DNA of 64,000 bases, taken from the NCBI GenBank assembly GCA_921293015.1, contig OV121089.1, positions 42,394,520 through 42,458,519 on the forward strand, read 5' to 3'. The number at the start of each line of letters is the position of its first letter. Within the stretch, counting starts at the first letter, position 1. The notes under the pieces were generated by a model. That model saw only the letters and a program-made list of their open reading frames with translations. It was not told the origin of the DNA and did not search any database. Shown here piece by piece: positions 43,690 through 53,805 of this stretch. The DNA is from Phorcus lineatus. Taxonomy: Eukaryota > Mollusca > Gastropoda > Trochida > Trochidae. Made by a program: the position numbers and the translations under genes.

Positions 43690-43960
43690 GCAACATTCTC
43701 AGGAAGAACTCTTTCTACTTCTTGAGTAATCATCTATAGAGAGTTCAGCTTGTTGAAAATGGGATTGAAAATTAAGGTTTCAGGAGTCTCTGTGACCTGA
43801 TTAGTGTCAGTAAGACTGGCACTTTATATACATACACACCACCTATCTCAAGAAGAACTCATTCAACTCCTGGAGTGATCATCTTCAGAAAGCTGCAACT
43901 TCACATCCACAATGAGGTTTTAGGAGAATCTGTGACTTATGTAGCCTCTGTGTAAGACAT
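43690..43960 (+). repeat. Two-copy tandem repeat overlapping the PPIL2 3' UTR
   Basis: CATTCTCAGGAAGAACTC, then GAGTAATCATCTATAGA and GGAGTCTCTGTGACCTGATT are repeated about 165 bp later as CTATCTCAAGAAGAACTC, GAGTGATCATCTTCAGA and GGAGAATCTGTGACTTATG. The pattern resembles a diverged form of the 145-bp satellite. Confidence 0.45.
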
Positions 43961-44910
43961 GATTATTCTTTTATTTCTTACATGACAGAACAAACTCTGT
44001 GATTTATTGCTGGCCGTTGAAGACATAGATCAGCAAAAACATTACACATTGTGTAAAAACACAGTGGACTTCTCATTGTTAATGCCGGAGCAAAATTATT
44101 TGTCCTCCTCAGAAATTAGTGTCTGGAAGGCAATGTTAAGCTAAACTTAATCAATATTAGCAGATAATAAATAGGTTTGTCCAATTTAATGCAATTTTAT
44201 TGAACTTCTGCTTAACTTGTAATTGTAATAGCAGGTTGTGAGTTAGTATTCTTTTATTGTTCATTGATAATGAGAATTATTTTATGATTGTCGTTGAAAT
44301 ATCTGAATCTTTCAGTAAAAATAAACCGTATTATCAGTCACTAGTACAAAATAACAATGGAATTTGATATGAGTCACAAGTGAGTGATAACAGCAAAAAT
44401 TTAACTTGGTCAAACGAGGTAATGAACCAGTGTTTTTGCTTAAAGGACAGGCTCTTTCTGGACCCACTCGACTATAAATCGCCTAGATTTCAGTAAAAAG
44501 CAGTGATTAGATCATAAAATAAAAAGAAAATTTGTCTTTCCTTGACAAATATCATGCAGAAAAATTATATATATTCACTCATGGCTGGTTCACTTGTGAT
44601 GATATAAATTTTCTACCTCAATGAGATATACATGGCATTTGACAAGAAAAGACGAATATCCTCTGTATACACGTCAGAATTTGTTTGGTTGACTTAAAGT
44701 GAATCAGAACCTCATGATTTGGACATATTAAAAAAAAACTTCATAACTGTTATGTGGTGATAAAATATTAATTGATTTGATAAATATCAGAAAAGTAGAA
44801 TACATGCGCATATATATAAACTTTATTCATTTTATAAATTCTGGTTAAGACAGAATGCCTTGTGATCTGACACAGTCGATATGTAGACATGTAAATATTC
44901 ATCCAATGTG

Positions 44911-44916
44911 AATAAA
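44911..44916 (+). terminator. Candidate poly(A) signal for PPIL2 (AATAAA)
   Basis: AATAAA followed after about 15-25 nt by GT/T-rich sequence (TTTTGGTTCTCTTATTTTCT). An alternative AATAAA is at 44320-44325. Choice needs cDNA. Confidence 0.3.
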
Positions 44917-45511
44917 CCTGTACATATTCAATGTTTTGGTTCTCTTATTTTCTGTTGAGACAGTTGGGCAAGAATTTGCAACCCAGCAGTGAGATCACCT
45001 GTGTTGGGATATTATTGAATGGTGCATTTGCCTTAGTTTGCCAAACAAAATACATATTTTACTCTTCAAAATTATTATACACATCACCTTAAATCATTCT
45101 TCTTGTCCCTGCAGGTGATTATTAGGGCAGTAACTGAGAGACTAGATGTAAACCATTGTGATAAAAACATGGTTTTTGATGCGAATGAATTATTTGGTAT
45201 GAGATGTACCAACATTTACCAGGTGCGTTGGTCAATATTCCTCTTTTCGTCAATAATATTGCAACTTCTGAGGCACCAAACAACAAGACTTACGGTTCTT
45301 GACAACATGAAGAATATGATCGAAACAGTAAGGAATTTAAGAAATCTCACTTTGACCAAGCTCTGGTCAAGTATACATGTCCTTTGAAAAGAAAGCTTAT
45401 AAAAATGTTTATCATTTTTATCTCATTGGGGTAGAAAATTTTACATGAAAAAATGATATCGATAATTTCCTTGTTATGAACTTTCATTTTTTTCTTGCTC
45501 CCAGTGGTTAA

Positions 45512-45576
45512 GTACGGTGGCATATTAGGGCCAGATAAAATTAAAAAAACCAGATGGCCCTAAAATGCCACAGTAC
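45512..45576. repeat. 65-bp foldback (hairpin MITE-like)
   Basis: GTACGGTGGCATATTAGGGC then CA is matched in inverse by TGGCCCTAAAATGCCACAGT then AC. About 22-nt arms with two mismatches and a 21-nt A-rich loop. Too short to carry a gene. Confidence 0.6.
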
Positions 45577-45969
45577 AGATGTTAGTCAAACCGTGAAACA
45601 TAAACAAAATGGAATTTGCCAATAATGGCAAATAATTATTCATTTGGACACAACGCATGACAATCTGCCAACATGTTATTCTGTCTTTTTATTTATTCAT
45701 TCATCCATATATATTCATGATTAACTTCACTGTGTATGAACATAAAACATGTGTCCAAGTGATAAATTGGAAAAAATTCTAATTTAGACTAATTTGAAAA
45801 GCAGATGTTAGTGTTGAAAACTGTTTAAACAAAATAACATCCGATTACCAAAGGTAGGTGTGTTACAGTTTCGCCTGCTTCAGGATTAAAATAATGCAAA
45901 AGGGGGTTTGCACCCATCAAAACACAAAGATCACAAGAGGCTGACTGCATCCAAGAAGTTTTATGTTAC

Positions 45970-46000
45970 GTTTCGGGGAGCGGTTGCTCCCCTTCATCAG
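45970..46000 (-). ncRNA. Hammerhead-ribozyme-like core
   Basis: Read on the minus strand: CTGATGA (46000-45994), then a perfect 7-bp stem II (GGGGAGC with GCTCCCC, loop AACC), then GAAAC. These are the invariant parts of a hammerhead ribozyme, known to occur in the terminal repeats of Penelope-like elements. I cannot see a convincing stem III with a cleavage triplet or the second strand of stem I, so it may be degenerate or need a second unit. Confidence 0.55.
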
Positions 46001-46011
46001 ACAATGATACA

Positions 46012-47819
46012 GAGAAAATACAGGGCTAATGTACAAAAATGCGGTTGGATATGATAAATAATAAAATTGTGATATTAGCAGGTAAGTATGATTTTATCAT
46101 AATATACGTCTTTGTGTTTTGATGGGCGCAATCCCCCTTTTGCATTTGCCTAACTAATATTTATATTAGCGGCACCCGTTAGTATCCTTTAGTGGATCCG
46201 CATCGACATGAGTAATTATTGACTTCCATAACCAATCTCCGTGGACAAGCGCCTCCCCATTACATCTTTCTAACCCTATAGCGCAGACCTGATACTTACT
46301 ACCGCAAATAACTACCTTAGCTACCCACCCCGGCAGCACCCTATAAAACCGCTAATATGTCTTCTGAACCAACCCCCAAACGCCCCCGCTCCGCAGATAG
46401 TCCAGACCAAAAAAATCAAAAAGATACACCCTGCATTAAAGATACTAATGTGGCCAATTATCGTATCCAAAGAAAATTAACAATTCTCAGCACTAGAGCC
46501 ACACACCATGTAGCTTTCCTTGAAGACGCGCTTAGCCGCGATTTCATACCGAAGGAACTCCACCCCCGTGTCAAAGCCCAAATTCCTACTTTAGACACTA
46601 ATTTTCACCATGAGTGGGAAGCCGCACATTTGCACTTTAGTAGAACTTTAATGAAACTGTTATTAAGCTTTTGGGAAAACCACAATACCAAATTTTAGAA
46701 AATATCCAATCTCTAAATTCCAAATTAAATAAGTCTGACCCGCAAGAAATAGATCACATTACTACCCTTTTGAAACGCATAGAAACACAAACTGAAGACT
46801 CTCTAGAAGAACGTAGGGAAAGAAAATCTCAGGATGCCCCGCAGGTTCCGCAAGGACAAACGGGAAAACAGTAATTATGAAGACCACCTAATTGTCAACC
46901 TATCTGATATTGACTTGGAACCGCCCATCAAGAAGATTTTGATCAAAGGACTGAACTTCGTACCGACCCCACGGCCGCCACAACCGCTACAATTAATCAA
47001 CGAATTCATACAATTCGAGAGAAACATCCGTCTGAGACACCACTTCAGAGACGATGATACCGCACCCGCCGGTTACAGAATACAGAATACCATCAGCCAC
47101 CCAAGACCAACAGCACCGCCCTTGTAACCTTCTTATCCATAAACTACAATGACATCACCACTACCAAACCCAATCAACCCCGCTATCGAAACACCACCAG
47201 AGAGGAACACCAAGCATCAAGTGACTTTAAGAAGTCAAACCGCGGAGAGTTACCCCCAGAATCAAGAAAACGAAGGTACCTACTGAAGAATACCACCCGC
47301 TATATAACTGGGCTCTGAAACGCCCGAACTACAAAACTACTACCAGAAAACATCAACCGCCGACCATCGAACCTGTTAAGCCTTACATCCCGCCGTTCGA
47401 GGCTAGCCCCCGAAAGAAGAAACCTAAAGCCGCCACACCCGCAGCCGCGAAGCCCACCGAGACATTTGCCAAATTTGCTATATCTGCCTTATATGCAATA
47501 ACCTCCTATTAACATTTTTTCGTTTTTCATGTATGTATATATATATATGTGTTTTCATATTTAACAATTTTTGCTTTATTGTGTAATTTACTACCATTCC
47601 TATATATGTACCGCATTTTGTCCACATCCACATCCCGCAATTTCATTTGTAATTCATTTCAAATACTGATAATAATTTTTACCCATATCAATGTAACTTC
47701 TCCAATACTTAATCTTTTAACTCCCATATAATGATAAAATCATACTTACCTGCTAATATCACAATTTTATTATTTATCATATACATCCGCATTTTTGTAC
47801 ATTAGCCCTGTATTTTCTC
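46012..47819. repeat. 89-bp inverted terminal segments of the Penelope-like element
   Basis: 46012-46100 and 47731-47819 are near-identical reverse complements (AATACAGGGCTAATGTACAA against TTGTACATTAGCCCTGTATT). The right copy stops just before the hammerhead-like core present next to the left copy, so the right end is shorter. Confidence 0.9.
46357..47127 (+). pseudogene. N-terminal ORF of a Penelope-like element, broken into three frames
   Basis: Open segments 46357-46698, 46671-46874 and 46834-47127 overlap in different frames. The first encodes a basic, Pro-rich start and HHVAFLEDALSRDFIPKEL; the last encodes IVNLSDIDL, LIKGLNFVPTP and FIQFERNIRLRHHF. The series NLS..L, KGLNFVPTP and F.R..RL.HHF is the conserved pre-RT segment of Penelope-like polyproteins. 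At least two frameshifts and loss of everything downstream suggest it is not functional, unless frameshifting is programmed. The residue up to 47450 is Lys/Pro-rich and unassigned. Confidence 0.65.
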
Positions 47820-47821
47820 AA

Positions 47822-48530
47822 TACGTAAGTCTTCAACCTAGTTATAGTTTATTACGTAATTTGAACGTGACCTGCGTAAAACGGCATATGTAAACAGTAC
47901 AAGCTAGATTACGAAAGATCAGACGTCAGTTGTCAAATCGCCACGATTCGGGGTAGTCGTGTCAGAGATCTAGATCAGTGGGATGTAACTAGCAGCAAAC
48001 GTTCTACTACGCTGTAGGCTTTACAAAACGATGTGTGCTTATCTCCACACTCCTTTATGTAGTACTGCGTTCTCAAGCATTGTACCATAGAATTAGGCAA
48101 AACTTGTATATATATATATATATATATTAATATCGATGTGTACTGTAAATATGGCATGAGAAGTTGCCACATCTTAATTTGGTTTATCGACCCATCTTTT
48201 GTTCGGTACTCACACAATGTTTAGGAACAAATAAACATACGTAAACACTTATATTCGAGACGTATCAATCGGTGAGCTGTCCTTGACCTACCCAACTGCA
48301 TACCTAGATAGAGAAGAGCAAAACGTCCACAAGTCAACATGATTGGCTCGTCTTTCATACAGTCTCCTTTTGTAGTCGAATCGTCACGGTCGTCATTCTT
48401 CAATGCATTCCTGAAAAACGTTTTAACAGTCGGTTGAAATTTTTGGAATAATTGACCTTCCATCACATAAGTCCCTCATTTTGATGATATAAGACCAGCC
48501 AAAACACTTCTTGTTTGTCAATGAATCAGC
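47822..48530. other. Intergenic DNA with a short (TA)n run
   Basis: No gene recognised. A TA microsatellite of about 11 units spans 48107-48128. Confidence 0.5.
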
Positions 48531-49790
48531 TTTTCACGATCATTGAATCAATGTTAGTTGAACTTAGTAATTTAATGCGCTTTACGAATCATTAAATCAT
48601 GCGAGTTCCTTTGATCATTTTAAAATTCATTGATTTATAGTTATTTCCTTGAAGCATTTTAACGACCATTGTATTTACGTTAGTTCCTTGAAGCATTTTA
48701 ACAATCATTGAATCAATACTATGTGTTTAAAATTTAAAAAGCATTAAATCACTCTATGTTCCTTAAAGAATTTCAACAAATATTGCATCTTTGTTAGTTT
48801 CGTGACGCATTTCAACAATCATTGTAAGTTCCCACAAGCAAAGAATCATTATTAGAAGTCTAAAGCATTTTAAGATTCATTGAATCATTGTAAGTTCCCA
48901 CAAGCAAAGATTCATTATAAGAAGTCTTAAGCATTTTAAGATTCATTGAATCATTGTAAGTTCCCACAAGCAAAGATTCATTATTAGAAGTCTAAAGCAT
49001 TTTAAGATTCATTTAATCATTGTAAGTTCCCACAAGCAAAGATTCATTATTAGAAGTCTAAAGCATTTTGAGATTCATTTAATCAGTGTAAGCTCCTTCT
49101 AGCATTTTAACAATCACTGAATCGTCATTAGAGCTCCTTGTGGCATTTTAAAAATAATTGAATTACTTGAAGCATTTTGAGAATCATTTAATCATCAGTA
49201 GGTCCTTAAGGTATCCTAACAATCATTGAATCAATGTTAGTTCCTTGAAGCATTTAACAATGACTGAATTATGGGTTGTTCTTTGAAGCATTTCAACAAT
49301 TATTGAATCAACGCTAGTTCCTTGAAGCTTTATAGCAATCATTAAATCATCATTAGTTCCTTGAAGAAATTTAACGATCATTAAGTTTCAGTAATTGAAG
49401 TATTTTATTGACGTTGGTTCCTTGAGGGATTTTGATAATAATTGCATCATCAGTAGTTCCTAAAGTACCCTAACAACCATTGATTCAATCTTAGTTCCTT
49501 ACAGCATTTAAAAATCACTGAATCATCGTTAGTTCCTGGAAGCATTATAACAATCATTGAATCATCATTAGTTCCTTGAAGCATTATAACAATCATTGAA
49601 CCATCATTAGTTCCTGGAAGCATTATAACAATCATTGAATCATCATTAGTTCCTTGAAGAAATTTAACAATCATTAAATTGGCAGTTCATTGAAGCATTT
49701 TATTGACGTTAGTTTCCTTGAAGCATTTTAACAACCATTGAAGTATCGTTAGTTCCTTGACTCATTTTAACATCCAATGAATCAGTGTAA
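48531..49790. repeat. Degenerate 39-bp minisatellite with a nested 66-bp higher-order unit
   Basis: The basic unit is about 39 bp, for example TTCCTTGAAGCATTATAACA then ATCATTGAATCATCATTAG, repeated roughly 30 times with much drift. From 48821 to about 49085 a 66-bp unit (TTGTAAGTTCCCACAAGCAA, TTATTAGAAGTCTAAAGC) is present four times and is nearly identical between copies, so it is younger. One minus-strand frame stays open for 75 codons because 39 is divisible by three; I do not think it is a gene. Confidence 0.85.
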
Positions 49791-50683
49791 CTGTTTCTTC
49801 ACGACACTTATTTAGTCATTGTTATGGTTTTGTTAAACCATTCTGACCTTAATCAGAGCTATGTAACGTTATCATGTTATATTTCCTTTCAGCATTATGA
49901 CAATGATTCGATACTAGTAATTGTTACATCTTGAATCCCTCAGTGGAGGTGACATGAGAGCAAACGTAGACTAAGGATGGCAGTTTCATTTGTAGTCCAA
50001 AGGTAAGAGATGGAAATGAGAATGAAAAGGAATGACATTGTCCGTGCATCGGGCTATACTTGTCGTAGCGCCTTGGGACCGTGTAAGGTGATCGCTATGA
50101 ATAGGTAACCTCAATGTATACCGTCCTAACGCCTATTTACTTGCATTCGCAATAGCTGCAAAATGTTTAGTTTGAGGTCCAATTGAAAGAGAGTCTTTAT
50201 TTCGATAGACCATGGAGGTAACCATGATAAAGATATCGTGTTTAACAAAGCTGACTTCAACATGATGCTTTATTGCAAGAAAGGGGCTTGACGCCAGTCT
50301 AGCTCTATTTTGCTTATCGGGGAATACCTTCACAAGACAACAACAGACTCCTACGAGCTTGTACTGGTTGTGAGTGGATTTTAACCTATGTTCATCTCTT
50401 TCATCTGTCTAGTTCCCATCTGGACAGCGCTAGCACAGCACAGATAACAGCGTGCACGGGAATATTCGACACTCGGTCTGCAGCTCACTGCACAGCGCGG
50501 TTTTTGACTTGGTCATCACGGGTAGGTACATCAGGGCTTTCTGTTTCCTCAATAAACGCTATTGACGGATAGTCACTTCCATGTTTTGGCTGTCTTCGTG
50601 TATAGCGGTATACGATTTATTTCTAGGTCATGAGGCTCGGTGTTCATTTCGTGACTATTGTGGACAGTCAAGATGTCCTTATT
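49791..50683. other. Intergenic DNA, nothing recognised
   Basis: Mixed composition and no ORF of interest. A short ATG frame at about 49977 runs into a GTAAGA donor-like site but has no recognisable continuation. Confidence 0.4.
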
Positions 50684-50999
50684 AAAGGGGCGGAATAGCG
50701 CAATGGTTAGCGCTTTCGGCTTCGGATCAAGAGGTCCGTGGTTCGAACCTCGCCAGAGGCTCGGCAACTTTTTCTGCAGCAGTAAACACTTCTACATGCA
50801 GTTAGGTTTGGGTGCAAAGCTGCACTGGATTTCAGAGAGGTACCACCTGTGGCTCGCTAGTTCCAGCCGATGCTCGCAGGTTTCATCGCAACGCCATAGC
50901 CACAATGGTGTTGCGGGCTTTCTCCCTGCTATATTACTAGCAAGTATAAGTGAAATACTCTTGAAAGCGGCGTTAAAACCCAACTTACCTCACCTCTTC
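50684..50999 (+). mobile_element. tRNA-derived SINE, most complete copy
   Basis: A box (AATAGCGCAATGGTTAGCGC) and B box (GTGGTTCGAACCTCG) are intact and correctly spaced with TTCGGCTTCGGATCAAGAGG between. Body: GTTAGGTTTGGGTGCAAAGC, TTCCAGCCGATGCTCGCAGG, GTTGCGGGCTTTCTCCCTGC. Tail: GAAAGCGGCGTTAAAACCCA then ACTTACCTCACCTC. No clear target duplication. The GCGGCGTTAAA tail is like repeats I remember from gastropods, which is weak support for a mollusc source. Confidence 0.9.
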
Positions 51000-51142
51000 T
51001 ACTTAAGATATGCGGTTTCAATATGCCCAAGTTCGGCCCTGTCAACGCTAAGTTTCCCCCACTGACATCCCACTCACTCTGAGAAAACCTTAGCGCTGAT
51101 CCCATGTTCAGTTTATAAACAAAACGTCAGGGGCAATATGGG
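51000..51142. other. Spacer between SINE and two-gene transposon
   Basis: Unremarkable; ends at the proposed left terminal inverted repeat. Confidence 0.4.
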
Positions 51143-51842
51143 CAGTGCTTTCATTGAGGAACTAGGGAGGAATTTATTTAATTTATGTTACTTAATTATT
51201 TATTCACATTGATTACTATTTCAAACAAACACACAAACTTAATATTTGGATTACTTTGGAATTAGAAATAGACATTGACACTGAAATATGGTTTATTACT
51301 ACAAACATGTATAATCATTAATATCAAATAACGATGCATGAGCAACCATCAAAGGTGCATTAATATATTATATATAATAAATAACTCAAACAAGAACTCA
51401 TCCACTATTCACAGATTGTTTTACATTTTTGTGTGTCTATCCATGTATAACAACTTGACAAATGTTTAGAATAATATAGCGTAGGGTAGCGAATATATAC
51501 ATTGTACAAAAAATTTAGCTGTTATATATTGATACAATAAATATAATTAAGGACAACTTTGTCTTATCAGTTAAAAAATTGGCACAGGAACATTGATCAT
51601 AAATTAAATATGAAATATTTACAGGCAAAGTATAACTATTTACATTGTTTCAGTCGAATTGTATACTACAGCATGAATAATACACATTTTTGCTTAGGGT
51701 ACCAGTGTTTAACAATTTTTTTAGACATGAAAAGAGTGATTTGTTATCATAAAGTGAAACTTAAGTTACCATGTGTGAAGTTAGGATCCCGTGTTCAACT
51801 ACACTACATATATCACGCACACACAGGAAGATAATCAGTCTA

Positions 51843-53702
51843 TTAATCCAAGTCAGATTCTACTTCGCTTTCTGCTTCAATGTCTCCAGGGTCAATGTCT
51901 GCTTCAACTTCTCCTTGGTTTCTTAAAAGTTCAAAACAAAATGTATCCCAGACGTCGTCTACAAACTTGTAGGTTTTGGTTTGCAAAACTCTGTGTCCCG
52001 ATCTCCTTCGATTGTTCTGAACACGAACATACTCTCTCACAGATGTAGCTTGTCGGTCCACATGCTCCTGCCAGTCGAGGATAGCCAGCCCTATCTTGAT
52101 TTGGTACATGAGAGAATGGCAGTGAACTCTTTTACAAACATACATCACAATTGTGTTGTGGAATGATTCAATATAATGCGTATCACGACAGTTGACATAC
52201 TGATCTGGAAACTTGTACATGCAGAGGTTTTTGATGGCTCCTGTCAATAAATCTTCTGCTTTCCGCTCAGTGATTTTCACTCTAGAAAGGACATAGTTTG
52301 GTTGCTTGCATCGGGATGTTTCATGACAGTTGACATGATTGTCTTTGTAGTGTTCCACAATATTTTCCAGGGACTGTCTGAGGGCATGTGCATTACCATT
52401 ACAATTCTTCATGGCAAAGAATGTGTGGGTTTTTACAGGTCCAGCCTTGTCCTTCAGCTGTACATGCCAGTTTGTTCCGAGTGTTTTTTTAGGACCACTA
52501 CAAACCTTTGAAATTTCTTTTCGAACAGACTTTGCTGCATGCCAGGTATCAAATGAGTCGATCACTTCCTGATGGTTCTGTCTAAGGAAGGCACTCACTG
52601 ACGCATTCCGATCATGAGAGTGTATGTCGATCTTTATACTTTTCCTATCAAAATCCTGATACATTCTCTTTATCCCACCAATTTCATGGGTTTGTGATGA
52701 TCTCATCATTAGATCAGTCTTTGTCACATGCTGATAGTTGATAATTTTGTGGGTTTCCTGTCCAATAGCTGTGACATCTGAATGGAAGCTGTTTTTCCTG
52801 CATGCGTGACGTGCATCTGTCATCAAGTCCAACTTATCTCCTTCTGGGTATGCATTAACTGCTATCTCTTCTTCAACTGCTGTCTTCATACTAGCATCAC
52901 GTAGTTTTGTCACAGCCCTATGAAATGCTGGAAATAATTTGGTCCTGGAACGTTTGCCAGTTGTTCCAATTCCAGAGAATTTGCAGAATTTCTCATAGTG
53001 AATAGGGTTGATGCCACAGCATAAGTAAGCATGAACAAGCCTGTAGTTAATGTTGAAATCATTTGCCAAAGGTAGAGATGAAGACCAGAACACAGGGAAG
53101 GAATTCAACTTCAGTGACACCGGCTTGAGTACTATCTGTGCGACGTGTCCATTTTTGATATATTCGCTGACTTTTAGTGGACCATGAATTTGTGAAAGGC
53201 TACAGAGTTCAAAAAGCTTTGCTTTGGTGCAGACGAAGAGATCATCATCTAAATCCTCAAACTTGGTATCTGGTATGGCTTCATCTTCACCGTAATTTCC
53301 CTGATTTTTGCAATAACGATCAGTGATGTTCTGCGATGAGGAGTCCAGCGATTTCTTCAAGTCATTATATGATGAATTGATGAGTCTTAGAATCAGATCT
53401 GAAGATGATTTAAGGCAAAAAGAAGGTAACAAAGTTTTCAGCTTCTCCTCAAATTCCAGTTTGTCCTTTTCAGCAGAGAACTGAATTTCAAAGTTTTTCC
53501 TGTATCGCCTTCCGTATTCATAATCTTTGACGGTCCCGTCAGAAAGTCTCTTTCTGCATTTATGCCTATTTGTGATGTCACCCAGAGGTTTGTTCTCCAT
53601 GATAACGTTTTCAAGAGCTAGTTTCACAATACTCTGATGATGCTCCCAAGGCAATCTAAATTTCGACCAATCAGAAAAAAGTATCAAGAACTTGTGGACC
53701 AA
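51843..53702 (-). CDS. Transposon-encoded DDE-type transposase, 619 aa
   Basis: Single uninterrupted frame, unlike the multi-exon host genes. Candidate catalytic triad: D297 in MTDARHACRK, D364 in HSHDRNAS and E512 in HYIESFHN. Other conserved-looking blocks are SSQTHEIGGIKRMY (335-348), DSFDTWHAAKSVRKEI (382-397) and NWHVQLKDKA (411-420). Residues 451-465 (HYKDNHVNCHETSRC) form a Cys/His cluster that may bind zinc within the RNase-H-like fold. The C-terminus is acidic (ESEVESDLD). I recall this general D..H/DRN/DxWH..K pattern from unnamed transposase-like proteins of marine animals, but I cannot name the superfamily; a relation to Kolobok-type transposases is only a guess. ATG 53702 is the first in frame; an upstream coding exon is not excluded. 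Confidence 0.8.
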   Translation of the reverse strand: MVHKFLILFSDWSKFRLPWEHHQSIVKLALENVIMENKPLGDITNRHKCRKRLSDGTVKDYEYGRRYRKNFEIQFSAEKDKLEFEEKLKTLLPSFCLKSSSDLILRLINSSYNDLKKSLDSSSQNITDRYCKNQGNYGEDEAIPDTKFEDLDDDLFVCTKAKLFELCSLSQIHGPLKVSEYIKNGHVAQIVLKPVSLKLNSFPVFWSSSLPLANDFNINYRLVHAYLCCGINPIHYEKFCKFSGIGTTGKRSRTKLFPAFHRAVTKLRDASMKTAVEEEIAVNAYPEGDKLDLMTDARHACRKNSFHSDVTAIGQETHKIINYQHVTKTDLMMRSSQTHEIGGIKRMYQDFDRKSIKIDIHSHDRNASVSAFLRQNHQEVIDSFDTWHAAKSVRKEISKVCSGPKKTLGTNWHVQLKDKAGPVKTHTFFAMKNCNGNAHALRQSLENIVEHYKDNHVNCHETSRCKQPNYVLSRVKITERKAEDLLTGAIKNLCMYKFPDQYVNCRDTHYIESFHNTIVMYVCKRVHCHSLMYQIKIGLAILDWQEHVDRQATSVREYVRVQNNRRRSGHRVLQTKTYKFVDDVWDTFCFELLRNQGEVEADIDPGDIEAESEVESDLD

Positions 53703-53805
53703 TTAAAACACACCAATGATAGTGACTCATCATAATGTTTAGGTCAGATTTTGAAAAAGATTTTGGCGCTTTCAGTTCAAATATATTTGGCGGACTAATT
53801 CGAAT
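53703..53805. promoter_or_regulatory. Divergent promoter of the two-gene transposon
   Basis: 103 bp separates the two start codons. The stretch is rich in TTTTGGCGC and TTTGGCGG motifs (about 53760 and 53789), which look like E2F-type sites. A shared bidirectional promoter is inferred from geometry only. Confidence 0.45.

Larger units (their letters stand above)
43644..45892 (+). other. PPIL2 3' UTR and downstream DNA
   Basis: No coding exon recognised. Starts with a two-copy degenerate repeat (about 43690-43960). AATAAA hexamers at 44320-44325 and 44911-44916 are poly(A) signal candidates. A short foldback lies at 45512-45576. An open frame at 45103-45387 is preceded by a fair acceptor (CCTGCAG) but resembles nothing I know. 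Confidence 0.5.
45893..47821 (+). mobile_element. Penelope-like retroelement derivative lacking reverse transcriptase
   Basis: An inverted terminal segment (46012-46100, with outer part 45893-46011) and its inverse copy (47731-47819) bracket a body of about 1.6 kb. In the sense orientation the terminal segment runs ATGATAAAATCATACTTACC to GCATTTTTGTACATTAGCCC; on the left it continues into a hammerhead-like core and AGGGGGTTTGCACCCATC. The body starts with a second copy of that end (46107-46150), giving the inverted/partial LTR arrangement typical of Penelope-like elements. The coding part resembles the N-terminal region of such elements; no RT or GIY-YIG domain is present. Full elements are usually 3 kb or longer. 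Confidence 0.7.

Noticed and set aside
45103-45387. 94-codon frame after an acceptor-like CCTGCAG
   Set aside because: No similarity recognised, no partner exon in phase nearby, and composition is the same as the surrounding AT-rich DNA.
49450-49674. 75-codon minus-strand frame with a 13-residue peptide repeat
   Set aside because: Direct product of the 39-bp minisatellite; no start context, no splice support and neighbouring units break the frame.
50658-51065. 135-codon plus-strand open frame
   Set aside because: It lies over the tRNA-derived SINE, with intact A and B boxes in the same stretch; the peptide is a translation of the SINE.
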